In this document: positions 52,885 to 63,197 of the stretch, in pieces
How the letters are laid out: every line of letters begins with the position of its first letter
How positions within the stretch are numbered: position 1 is the first letter of the stretch
Origin: Conchocele bisecta
Lineage: Eukaryota; Mollusca; Bivalvia; Lucinida; Thyasiridae
Reading direction: 5' to 3'
DNA: 64,000 nucleotides
NCBI GenBank assembly: GCA_029237695.1
Contig: CM055266.1
Span: forward strand, 120,022,569-120,086,568
Translations under genes and position numbers: made by a program
Notes under the pieces: model-generated
The model's input: the letters and a program-made list of their open reading frames with translations, nothing else
Databases searched by the model: none
What the model was told of the DNA's origin: nothing

Positions 52885-53104
52885 GTCACCTCTAAATATA
52901 TAACGTACTCTGTCCCATACTATTTTTTACTGTTATTGTATTCGAAAATGGAATATTCCTTTTCGAAAATCTTAAAGTTGGGGACCAATCTGCCGATTCT
53001 CGGCGTGGCCCTAATGATATGTGCATGCTGATCCGGGCATATACTGATCGCATTGACCAAATTAAAAGCGAGCCATTTACCTATTGTGCATCATATATAT
53101 GTCT
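52885..53104. other. no recognisable feature
   Basis: Unassigned sequence. Confidence 0.35.
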
Positions 53105-53440
53105 ATGTCGGTACACACCCGACTGCGTTAATCTTGCCAAGATAATAAACGATTCTCAACATATATTGGCAACGTCAAATCAAGCAATATGATTGTTTGA
53201 GACCGAGCTGTAGCCGTAGCACAGCTCAGACTCAGTCAACCAAACTGCTCGATTTGAAGCACAATATTAAAGTAGTTCGGAATAAAGAAACGATCATCTA
53301 TTCATAATGGTAACTCGCAATCAAGCAACTTGATTATATGAGCCTGAGCTGTGCTACAGCTCAGGCTCAGACAATCAAGCTGCTTGATATCAAGCACAAT
53401 GTTCGAGTATTTTGAAATATTGGCAAGAGTAACGCAGAAG
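53105..53440. mobile_element. two family I units
   Basis: GCGTTAATCTTGCCAAGATA ... CAGCTCAGACTCAGTCAACC, then TCGCAATCAAGCAACTTGAT, GAGCCTGAGCTGTGCTACAG and its inverse, ending ATTGGCAAGAGTAACGCAG. Confidence 0.75.
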
Positions 53441-53629
53441 GATGTGGTGTACTGCTACCGATCTCGACCACGTGAATAACCTGTGTGTGACGATACCTAT
53501 GTTTGGCACATCCCCAGTGTTGTATATCGATTCCATTGACAAATTGAACATTCATTGTCATCTCTATCCATGCTGCCCTGCGTCAGTCAATTAAACGACT
53601 TGATCATAAAACAATAATTAAGATAATAC

Positions 53630-53730
53630 GTGTAGTAAGCGCTCACAAGGAATGGCGCCATAACGGGTGGGAAACTTATTCGTGTAGTAAGCGTTCACAA
53701 GAAATGGCGGCATAACGGGTGTGAAACGTA
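53630..53730 (+). repeat. short direct repeat
   Basis: GTGTAGTAAGCGCTCACAAG and GTGTAGTAAGCGTTCACAAG at about 53630 and 53684; each followed by AAATGGCG or GAATGGCG and CATAACGGGTG. Confidence 0.8.
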
Positions 53731-53787
53731 CGCCCATCAGAGTGCCATTTTACTAAACATCGTACGATAAAAATTTTCGAACGAAGA

Positions 53788-54238
53788 TATTATAGGAATG
53801 AATGGCCTTTTTGTGGAATTTATCGGGGTATAAACTTGGAAAAGTCGCGGGAATACTGGACGAAGGCCGGAAGGCCTCGTCCAGTATTCCCGCGACTTTT
53901 CCAAGTTTATATTCCCGATAAATTCAACAAAAAGGCCATTCATTCCTTATAATTCCAGCATTTGAAATAAATTCATCAAGAAAATGTGTTTATTTTCCGT
54001 TTTCTTAAGAATTATTTTAACTGCGCCTCACGGTTACGGAAAGTAGTTCGGCGTGGGAGTTTACTGGGATATAAATTTTGGACAGAGACTGCTACGAGCC
54101 AATCAAATGTTAGGGAATTGTGTAAATATTTTTGTGCTGGAATTATTATAGGAATGAATGGCCTTTTTGTTGAATTTATCGGGGATATAAACTTGGAAAA
54201 GTCGCGGGAATACTGGACGAGGCCTTTTATTTTATTTG
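53788..54238. mobile_element. family K long palindrome, one and a half units
   Basis: Full palindrome 53797-53946, the conserved tail to about 54150, then a second half-palindrome beginning again with GGAATGAATGGCCTTTTTGT and stopping at ACTGGACGAGGCC. Confidence 0.9.
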
Positions 54239-54454
54239 GTACACTAATGTCGTAATGTCCCACCTACATGTAGGAGTGATTGAATTATAACAATACACAA
54301 CCTGTTTCACAAAATCGGCCGCTAATTCGAACATTACCTTGAATTTTAAATTTGCACTTAAGAACTTCTTAATCGTACGAAGTTTAATGACACGGGCGCG
54401 CGCAGTTGTTTACACACGTTTTGACTCGCATTTTTATAAATAGCTTAGCCACTA

Positions 54455-54900
54455 CTATAGTCTGTTTCACGAAAGCTGCCCAAATTTTACGGCTATATAG
54501 ACAATTCAAAAACAATATTATTTTCGATAATATTAAATTAAAGGAAAATTTAAGAATGAGCCTTCTTTTTATTTCGTGAAATTCGGTCAAATATTGATTT
54601 TATTACGAAAAATTAATTTATCTATGGGAATTTAACATGGGGGAAAAAGTGGTAAGGAAGTGTGGGAGGAGTCAAAAAACGAAAGATTTTGGAAATTGAC
54701 TCCGAAACCTGACTAGATAGCTTGGATATGATCTAACTAAGAAAACAAAAGTTCACTCTGTGAAGATGTCTATGGGGCTTTTCGCAATAAAAGGCTCATT
54801 CTTAATGTTTCCATTAATTTAATATTATCAAAATAAATCTTGTTTTTGAATTGTTTATATAGCCGTAAAATTTGGGCAGCTTTCGTGAAACAGACAGTAA
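54455..54900. mobile_element. MITE with CTGTTTCACGAAAGCTGCCC ends (family P), copy 1
   Basis: AGTCTGTTTCACGAAAGCTG ... CAGCTTTCGTGAAACAGACA are inverted, with TTTTACGGCTATATAGACAA and AATATTATTTTCGATAATATT inside. Copy 2 at 57903-58397; half copies near 32665. Confidence 0.85.
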
Positions 54901-54904
54901 CTAC

Positions 54905-55015
54905 TGTAGTCAGTTTGTGCCAATCTTGCCATTACTTTTGTCATTGTTTTATATTAAAATCCTTGCATATTGTGCTTGAAATCAAGTAGTTTGATTGGTT
55001 GTAGCTATAGCACAT
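54905..55015. repeat. family I fragment
   Basis: TTTGTGCCAATCTTGCC, TGCTTGAAATCAAGTAGTTTG and GCTATAGCACATCTGTA, adjoining a family B element. Confidence 0.55.
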
Positions 55016-55017
55016 CT

Positions 55018-55734
55018 GTAACATATTTTACCAAAATTGCAAAGTATACTTATCTTGCTAAGTACACTTTAAGGGAGTTTGTTTGTTTGTTTATTAGTGT
55101 TTAACGGCCTATCAACAGCTAAGGTCATGTAAGGCCAGGCAAACAGGTTCAACCCCGTTTTAACCTGCTGCATTGGGGGGAAAATCCCAAAATCAGAACG
55201 GAATATTTACATCGAGATACAACATATTCAGCACTGAAATTAGAATAACCTGACCTAGTGCCAGGTCCAGACCGCACCAAAGTCACTTGGCCCCTTCCCC
55301 TATTTAAAAGTAATACCGGTAGGATTACTCTTATAAGGGGTATAACCAGATTCAACTGTCACATACAAAATGCCAAAGACGTAGGTGAGGGCCAAACCAG
55401 GTCTCCAGTCGGGATTCCGGTAAGGACGAACCCCGATCGTTAAATTACCCATCGCATGCTCCCACCTGCCACCCACTCACTTTAAGGGAGACAATTTCTA
55501 CTTTGGGATAAATGTATTCTTTTTTATTATACTGAATTAATTATATTATCACAGCAATTTTGGCTGTGATAATGTAATAAATTCAGTATAATAATTCTGC
55601 AATCTTTTAATCATCAAATATACGCAGTCGTTAGTTCTATATGACATAATGCATTTCGGGAAAACTAAATGATTACTCCCTCAAAGTATACTTTGCTAGA
55701 TAAGTATACTTTGCAATGTTGATGAAATCGGCTA
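55018..55734. mobile_element. family B MITE, copy 8, split by a SINE
   Basis: Left arm GTAACATATTTTACCAAAAT to 55077, right part from 55478 to the end GATGAAATCGGCTAC. The AAAGTATACTTT pairs remain in both arms. Confidence 0.9.
55078..55477 (+). mobile_element. SINE family D, exact ends, 13-bp target duplication
   Basis: CACTTTAAGGGAG stands at 55065-55077 and again at 55478-55490. The SINE is 400 bp: (GTTT)n head, GTTTAACGGCCTATCAACAG, GGTTCAACCCCG (decayed B box), and the end CACCTGCCACCCACT. Because the target is a known element, the insertion point is certain. Confidence 0.95.
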
Positions 55735-56100
55735 CTGAAGTTTCACCGTGGTCAACATCGGTTTGGAACCTCTGACCTACCGTTGCAAACTTCAACGTAG
55801 TCACAATCGCTTGTCATTTACGTATCTCCATGAACAACACATGAACGTCTATTATTTTCGATATATTTTCGAAAACCTGAAGCAATACACCCAATGCCTC
55901 TTACAGTCGGATAGTCAGCAATAAATCACGCCGCCTCTTATTGCATAATCGAAATGCAGCGAGACTGAAAGCCGAACCTGACCACGGAATACCGACGTTG
56001 ATTGAGACGTTGGATATTGGAAAGCACGGGTTATTGGACGGGTTCCCATCTACATCTTGACAAGTGTAAATGTCGACGCAGAACTAGATTACCCCATCTC
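55735..56100. other. no recognisable feature
   Basis: Unassigned sequence. Confidence 0.35.
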
Positions 56101-56104
56101 CTCC

Positions 56105-56750
56105 GTTGCCCGCCACTAATGTGGGTGTTCCTGGATAAATGGGGGTTATGGGATTAGTGATCAGTGTAGATCCAGATGTGCATCCGCATAGTCTGATCAG
56201 GATCTGCACTGTTCGTCATTCCATCAATAAAACACCCGTCAGAACTATATTACCCCATCTCCTCCGTTGGTCGCCACTAATTTGGGTGTCGTTGGATACA
56301 TGGGGGTTATGAGATTTGAGATCAGTGTATATCCAGACTAGCCTGTGCATCCGCACAGTCTGATCAGGATCTGCACTGTTCGCCATTTCATCAATAAAAC
56401 ACCCGTCATGTTTCTGATAAGCAATATAGATCATTTTCAGGGTAAATGAATGTGCAGTTTGATCAGGAGCTACACTGGTAACAAATCACATAAGCCCCAT
56501 TTCTCCAGTCAAGCTACATACCGGGCTTCTGGGATTTGTGACCAGTGTAGCTCCTGATCAAATAGCACACTCAATGGAACCCCGATAGCTATCTGTATTC
56601 CTTGCTAGAAACATGACGGGTGTTTCATCGATGGAATCGTGAACAGTGCAAACCATGATCAGACTGCACATGTACATGCTACTCTAGATCTACATTGGTC
56701 GCAAGACTCATAAGCCCATATCTTCAGTCACGGCTACATATTATGCCATC
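56105..56750. repeat. cluster of family H units
   Basis: At least three units share GTGTAGATCCAGA, GTGCATCCGCA.AGTCTGAT, CAGGATCTGCACTGTTCG and CATAAGCCCCATTTCTCCAG. Two near-identical blocks (56085-56240 and 56245-56410) both begin TACCCCATCTCCTCCGTTG, so part of the cluster is a tandem duplication. Confidence 0.75.
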
Positions 56751-56869
56751 CACCGGAAAAGACGCTGTTTCAATAAGTGATATAAGACCATTAGCTCCTT
56801 GTACAATTACTCAGTCGGAGTTTCTTCATCATCATCAACTGTGTTCACATTGTGCAGCAATGCCCAGTT

Positions 56870-56950
56870 TACTGAATGGCGAACAGTGAAGTCCCAGATC
56901 AGACTGCGCGGATGCGCAGGCTAATCTGGGACTACACTATTCGCAAACAG
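56870..56950. repeat. family H hairpin only
   Basis: TGAATGGCGAACAGTGAAGT, CAGACTGCGCGGATGCGCAG, TCTGGGACTACACTATTCGC. Confidence 0.7.
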
Positions 56951-57039
56951 CGTAGTGTTGCCTTCAACCTAATTGCACATATTGGATGGTCGTATCGAAA
57001 ATCAATTGACAGATATTGACATCCTGAATCTACATGAAA

Positions 57040-57592
57040 TGGACATTGCATATTGTGAGTGTCAATAAAAGTTCCAAGTGTACGGGGTTGTGATATTGAC
57101 TCTGGGTTTAGCGGGGGCGGCACGAATGTGAAGTTGCCACAGGTCCATTGGAGCAATGTTTGTGTGAAATGTGAAGCAGATCCGAGCAAGGAAATAGAAG
57201 TTATAACCGATTTCTCTGATGTTAGGTTTTGTAAAGAGACTAAGTATGTGACCTTGACCTCGAGATCAGCGGTGACTTGTCACAGCATGATAGTAGAGCC
57301 TTAGAGGAAAGCACGAGTGAAATATTAAGAATTTTCAATGACGGAATTATAAGTTATAACTGATTTGTCTGATGTTAAGTTTTGTAAAGAGACCAAGTAT
57401 TTGACATTGACCTTGGGATCAGCGGGGATTGGACGGTCGTGTATTTGGCACAGAATGGTAGTAGAGCCTTACATGAATGCATGTGTGAAGTGAGAGACGG
57501 ACGCACCGACCCACGGACGCACGCAAGGACGGGCGGACGGACGGACAACCTGACTCCAGTATACACACCACACCTCGTTGCGGGGGGTATAA
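57040..57592 (+). mobile_element. HINE/pearl-like element (family E4), copy 1
   Basis: Two core units (GTAAAGAGACTAAGTATGTG; GGAAATAGAAGTTATAACCG; TTTCTCTGATGTTA), then (GGAC)n-like sequence at 57486-57547, then CCTGACTCCAGTATAC and a hairpin with GGGGGGTATA at its right side. It carries the empty site of the MITE found inside the copies at 61487 and 62692. Confidence 0.8.
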
Positions 57593-57902
57593 CTAGGGAA
57601 TACACTTTATAAATGTACTCCGGGATAAAGACACATTAAGACAATTAAAGCACAATTAGAAGATATGGAACATGTATAACATGTACATGCGCACAGTCCC
57701 ACTAGAATACAGTGAACAAACGTGACAGTGAATGAAACAGCAGCAGTTCCTGCAAGATCTAAGGTCATATAGAGACGGGACCTGGGTTTCAAGTCTCATC
57801 CGAAAGACCGGAGGGATTCAAATATTATGACAGTATTTGTCATACCTGGGGCGGGAATTGGATCCACAACTTCTGGTATTGAAGACCAGTGTCCTCACCT
57901 CT

Positions 57903-58397
57903 AATGTCTGTTTCACGAAACCTGCCCAAATTTTACGGCCATATTAACAAAGCAAAAACAATATTTGTTTGGATAATATTTACCTTCATCAAAATTTAAG
58001 AATGAGCCTTCTTTTTATTTTGTGAAATTTGGTCAAATATTTATTTTATTACGAAAAATTGATTTGTCTATGGGAATTTAACATGGGGGAAAAGTAGGCA
58101 AGAGTTGTGGGAGGAGTCAGAAAACGAAAAATGTTGGAAATTTACTCCGCCACATGGCTAGATAGTTTGGAAATGATCTAACTAAGAAAGTTAAATTTTA
58201 AACATCGGTCCAGTATTTCTGAAATTCTAAAAATGTTTTTTTTTCGCAATAAAATCAATATTTGACCAAATTTCACGAAATAAAAAGAAGGCTCATTCTT
58301 AAATTTGCCTTTAATTTAATATTATCGAAAAATATATTGTTTTTGAATTGTTTATATAGCCGTAAATATTGGGCAGCTTTTAGTGAAACAGACAGTA
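57903..58397. mobile_element. family P MITE, copy 2
   Basis: AATGTCTGTTTCACGAAACC ... CAGCTTTTAGTGAAACAGAC; ATGAGCCTTCTTTTTATTTT and its inverse inside. Confidence 0.85.
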
Positions 58398-58417
58398 GGT
58401 AACAACCCCTCCATATA

Positions 58418-58472
58418 CAGTGAAAATTATAAACATCTCCAGGGTGCCCCATTTAGAGAGGTTTCATTGTAT
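58418..58472. repeat. family C right end
   Basis: CCAGGGTGCCCCATTTAGAG then AGGTTTCATTGTA. Confidence 0.65.
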
Positions 58473-58856
58473 ATGTGGCCGTGACTGGAGAAATTAGGCT
58501 TATGCGACCAGTGTAGCGATAGTTTGGCCTGCGCATCCGCCACTGGACGGTGGAGTTGACGTCATTAACCAGTACTCGGCACATATTTTACCATAACTAT
58601 ACAATGTATGTAACTGTGACTGGAGAGAAATGAGAGTTATAGGTTTTGCGAGCAGTGTAGATCCAGAGCAGCCAGTGCATCCGCACAGTCTGATCAGGAT
58701 CTGCACTGTTCGCTATTCCATCAATGAAACACCCATCATGCGTCTAACAAGCAATATAGATAGTTATCAGGCTACACGGGTGCGTTATTTGACCAGGAGC
58801 TACACTGGTCACAAATCTCATTAGCGCCAATTCTCCAGTCACAGCAACATATAAAG
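58472..58856. mobile_element. family H elements, one arm of a larger inverted repeat
   Basis: GTGGCCGTGACTGGAGAAAT, then CCACTGGACGGTGGAGTTGA and CGGCACATATTTTACCATAA, then a second TGTGACTGGAGAGAAATG unit ending CTCCAGTCACAGCAACATAT. Its inverse lies at 60935-61248. Confidence 0.8.
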
Positions 58857-58864
58857 TATTATAA

Positions 58865-60029
58865 CACGAGCTGTAGGAGAACAGCATAGCTCGACTACGA
58901 GGGTTGTCGATGTACACATAGCTTGACAAACAAGGTGGCCGCGGCCTGCATAAAAACCTTAACCAAGGTTGACTAAAAACCTTAACCAAGGGAAATTAAG
59001 TAAGTAATTCAAGGTTAAATGTAGGTCAATGTCAGATATAGGTCAGTGGTTGTTGATGTACATCACTAGGAGATGAAGTTTTCCCAGTATGGTGGGTGTC
59101 GGGCCAGGAATATTCCATATACAAGCTAGACTAAAAACCTTAACCAAGGGGAAATAAGAAAGTAATCCAAGTAATTCAAAGTTAAATGTAGGTCAAGGTC
59201 AAATATAGGTCAGTGGTTGTTGATGTACATCACTAGGAGATGAAGTTGTCCCAGTATGGTGGGTGTCGGGCCAGGAATATTCCATATACAAGCTAGACTA
59301 AAAACCTTAAACAAGGTGAATTAACTAAGTAATTGAAGAGGAAATGTAGTTCTATGTCAAATAGATCAGGGGTTATTGATTATTGATGTACATCCCTATG
59401 AGAAAAGGTTGTCCAAGTATGGTGTCTGTATGCACACTAGTATTCCATGTACAAGCTTGACTAAAAACCTTAACCAAGGTTGACTAAAAACCTTAACCAA
59501 GGGGAATTAACTATGTAATTCAAGGTTAAATGTAGGTCAAGGTCAAATATAGGTCAGGGGTTGTTGATGTACATCAGTAGGCGATGAAGTTGTCCAAGTA
59601 TGGTGGGTGTAGGGTCAGGAATATTCCATATACAAGCTTGACTACAAACCTTAACCAAGGGGAATTAACTAAGTAATTCAAGAGGAAATGTAGGTCAAGG
59701 TCAAATATAGATCAGGGGTTATTGATGTACATCGCTATGAGAAAAGGTTGTCCAAGTATGGTGTCTGTATGCACAATAGTATTCCATGTACAAGCTTGAC
59801 TAAAAACCTTAACCAAGGCTGACTAAAAACATTAACCAAGGGGAATTAACTAAGTAATTCAAGAGGAAATGTAGGTCAAGGTCAAATATAGATCAGGGAG
59901 TATTGATGTACATCACTAGGAGATGAAGTTGTGCAAGTATGGTGGGTGTAGGGCCAGTAGTATTCCATATACAAGATTGACTAAAAACCTTAACCAAGGC
60001 GTGACGGTGACGCCGCCGCCGCCGCCGCC

Positions 60030-60076
<47 letters not shown>

Positions 60077-60124
60077 TGGGGTGACAACATAAGCTCTACT
60101 TATTCTTCGAATAGTCGAGCTAAA
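58865..60124 (+). mobile_element. HINE/pearl-like element (family E1), copy 2
   Basis: ACGAGCTGTAGGAGAACAGC, ATAGCTCGACTACGAGGG, the GGTGGCCGCGGCC box, about six to seven core units of 160-175 bp, (GACGCC)n at 60003-60076, and the 3' hairpin AGCTCTACTTATTC / GAATAGTCGAGCT. The subterminal AGCTCGACTA at the left is inverted at the 3' end, as in Helentron-type elements. About 330 bp longer than copy 1, from extra core units. Confidence 0.85.
60003..60076 (+). repeat. GCC/GACGCC microsatellite
   Basis: Seven GCC units then about eight GACGCC units; inside the HINE-like element. Confidence 0.95.
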
Positions 60125-60136
60125 AATCCATACACC

Positions 60137-60372
60137 AGGAGGCCGTTTCACTAAACTTCGTACGACTAAAATGTTTGTAAGTGCAAAATTATGATAGTCT
60201 GTAAATTTCACATTAAAAATGTTTTCTTTTGAACAATTATTGGATTTACATTTATTGAGCATAGCAGCCTATGCTCAATACACGTAAATCCATCAATTGA
60301 AATTTACAGACTATTCTAAATATCCACTTACGAACATTTTAGTCGTACGAAGTTTAGTGAAACGGGCCCCTG
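60137..60372. mobile_element. family A MITE, copy 16
   Basis: CCAGGAGGCCGTTTCACTAA ... GTTTAGTGAAACGGGCCCCTG; centre shortened to AGCATAGCAGCCTATGCT. Confidence 0.9.
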
Positions 60373-60429
60373 ATGATCATTGACAACTGCAAAAAGCAAA
60401 CTGCAAAAAGCGGGTAGGTGCAATACATT

Positions 60430-60622
60430 TTAGTTAACCCACTTCAGCCTAAGGATACAATGATTTTAGTTGAACACATATCTAGAAAGTGTTTGTTACT
60501 CGTCGAGACGTTTCAAATGAGTGGTAACACCATATACTTCTGAGATGAAATAAAGAAAATAGAGAATTTGTTCCACAAAAGTTTCATACTACTATAATTG
60601 TATCCCGTCACTAATGGGTTAA
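60430..60622. mobile_element. TTAA-flanked element fragment
   Basis: GTTAACCCACTTCAGCCTAA ... TCACTAATGGGTTAA. Inside, TCGTCGAGACGTTTCAAATG matches the 2720-3362 element. Confidence 0.6.
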
Positions 60623-60624
60623 AG

Positions 60625-60932
60625 TATATTATCTAGTGGAGTTGGGACACAACTATTAGCATATATTAAAGTTAATGTCCAAGTTGCTATTATTATACGT
60701 CTATAAATAGCCAGAATTGCATTAGTATGGGGCACGGATTATTTGTTGCTTATATGAAAGCATATGTATTACGATAGCTCGTGTGTCTTATTTGATGTCA
60801 GTCTGGGCGGGAATGATTCGGAAAATTGGATGTTGTCGAAAGTTGGTCTTTACCAGATTGTAGATGCACAACGTATACTTGTCCTATGATGGCAGCAAAC
60901 ACAGTAAGCTCCCATTTAACAGATGCATTATC
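60625..60932. other. no recognisable feature
   Basis: Unassigned sequence. Confidence 0.35.
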
Positions 60933-60934
60933 AT

Positions 60935-61248
60935 ACGTGGATGTGACTGGAGAAATGTGTTTCATAGGATGTGTGATCAGTGTAGCTTCACATCAAATAG
61001 CACACTCCTATAGCCTGCTAGCGATTTTAAATTGCTGGTTAGAAACATGACGAGTGTTTCATTGATGGAATGGCGAACAGTGCAGATCCTGATCAGACTG
61101 TGCGTATGCACAGTCTGATCTGGATCTACACTGGTCGCAAAATATATAGCTCCCATTTCTCCAGTCACAGTTATATAAATTGTATAGATATGGTAAAATA
61201 TGTGCCGGGTACTGGTTTATGACGTCAACTCCACCGTCCAGTGGAGAT
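60935..61248. mobile_element. family H element, inverse arm of 58541-58856
   Basis: GATGTGACTGGAGAAATGTG ... CCATTTCTCCAGTCACAGTT, then TATGGTAAAATATGTGCCGG and TCAACTCCACCGTCCAGTGG, the inverse of the 58541 segment. Confidence 0.8.
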
Positions 61249-61417
61249 GAACAAACGCGGTAACCATGGTCACCGCCGGGCAAGGACGGGCAGCTAATCG
61301 GGTAGAATTATATATCATACCAATTATATACAGACGGGCGATAACCTGCATTATTAGTATTAGTCTATCGCATTTGTTATAAGTGGGGTATTTTTGTAAA
61401 AAAACAAAAGCAGAAGC

Positions 61418-61497
61418 TACTCAAACGGTGTAAATGCAGATGAGAGGGCCTTTTGCAAGCCATCTCATTTGGACCTACACCGTTTGCAACTAGATTG
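61418..61497. repeat. family L-like hairpin
   Basis: AACGGTGTAAATGCAGATGA and CATCTCATTTGGACCTACAC-CGTTTG are inverted. Confidence 0.7.
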
Positions 61498-62690
61498 GTC
61501 AGTAAGCCAGGCTTACGGAATACCCCCCGCGTGGGCCCAGATACCCCTAAAATATGTAAAAATTTCCAAGAGTGTGGGCTTGTGACCTTGAATCTGCGAT
61601 TAGCGCGAGCGGCATGAACGTGAATTTGTCACAGGGTGGTAGAGGTCCATTGGAGCAATGAGTGTGTGAAATGTGAAGCAGATCCGAGCAAGGAAATAGA
61701 AGTTATAACCGATTTCTCTGATGTTAAGTTTTGTAAAGAGACTACCGTATAACCTCGAATTAACGCCCCCGGAGGCGTCACATTTTACAAAAGGGGGGCG
61801 TTTATTAGACAGTTAAAAAAAAAAAAAAATTAAAAAAAAAAAAAAAAAAAATTACCAACGACCGCCAATTTCAAACACAAATAAGGATTTAAGGATTATT
61901 TGTGTTTGAAATTGGCGGTCATTGGGTAAAAAAGTAAAATTTTTTTTTTAATTTGGGGGCGTTTATTAGGAGGGGCGTTAATTCGAGGTTATACGGTATG
62001 TATGTGACGTTGACCTCGAGATCAGCGGGGATTTGTCACAGCATATGAAATATTAAGAATTTTCAATGAAAGAAATAGAAGTTATAACATATTTCTCTGA
62101 TGTTAAGTTTTGTAAAGAGACTGAGTATGTGACCTTGACCTTGGGATCAGCGGGGGTTGGACAGTCGTAGATTTGTCACAGCATGATAGTACAACCTTAG
62201 AGGAATGCACAAGTGAAATAATAAGAATTTTAGAATGAAGGAAATAGAAGTTATAACTTATTTCTCTGATGTTAAGTTTTGTAAAGAGACTAAGTATTTG
62301 ACCTTGACATTGGGATCAGCGGGGGTTGGACGGTCATGAATTTGGCACAGCATGGTATTAGAGCCTTACAGGAATGCATGTGTGAAATATTAAGAATTTT
62401 AGATGAAGGAAATAGAAGTTATAACAATATTTCTCTGATGTTAAGTTTACGGACTAAGTATTTGACCTTGACCTTAGGATCTGCGGGGGTTGGACGGTCG
62501 TGGATTTGGCACAACATGGTAGTAGAGCCTTACAGGAATGCATGTGTGAAATATCAAGTATTTTAGATGAAGGAAATAGAAGTTATAACAATATTTCTCT
62601 GATGTTAAGTTTACGGACGCACGGACGCACGGACGGACGGATAACCTGACTCCAGTATACCCCCCACAACTCGTTGCGGGGGGTATAAAA
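61487..62690 (+). mobile_element. HINE/pearl-like element (family E4), copy 2
   Basis: Starts AACTAGATTGGTCAGTAAGC and TACCCCCCGCG, carries about five core units (GGAAATAGAAGTTATAAC; GATGTTAAGTTTTGTAAAGA; GACCTTGACCTTGGGATCAG), then (GGAC)n at 62614-62640, CCTGACTCCAGTATAC and a 3' hairpin with a perfect TATACCCCCC / GGGGGGTATA stem at 62656-62687. A MITE is inserted at 61745-61998. Confidence 0.85.
61745..61998. mobile_element. TA-type MITE (CCGTATAACCTCGAATTAAC ends), copy 1
   Basis: ACCGTATAACCTCGAATTAA ... GTTAATTCGAGGTTATACGGT are perfect inverted ends; inside an inverted GACCGCCAATTTCAAACACA pair. Inserted at TA of a core unit. Confidence 0.9.
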
Positions 62691-63163
62691 ACTAGATTGG
62701 TCAGTAAGCCAGGCTTACGGAATACCCCCCGCGTGGCCCCAGGTACCCCTAAAATATGTACAAATTTCCAAGAGTGTGGGCTTGTGACCTTGACTCTGGG
62801 ATTAGCGCGAGCGGCATGAACGTGAATTTATCACAGGGTGGTAGAGGTCCATTGGAGCAATGAGTGTGTGAAATGTGAAGCAGATCCGAGCAAGGAAATA
62901 GAAGTTATAACCGATTTCTCTGATGTTAAGTTTTGTAAAGAGACTACCGTATAACCTCGAATTAACGCCCCCGGAGGCGTTACATTTTACAAAGGGGGGG
63001 GGGGGGCGTGTTTATTAGCCAGTAAAAAAAAAAAAAGAAAAAAAAAAAAAAAAAAAAAAAAATAATTTTTTTTACCAAGGACCGCCAATTTGAAACACAA
63101 ATAAGAATTTAAGGATTATTTGTGTTGGAAATTGGCGGTCATTGGTAAAAAAAAATTATTTAT

Positions 63164-63197
<34 letters not shown>

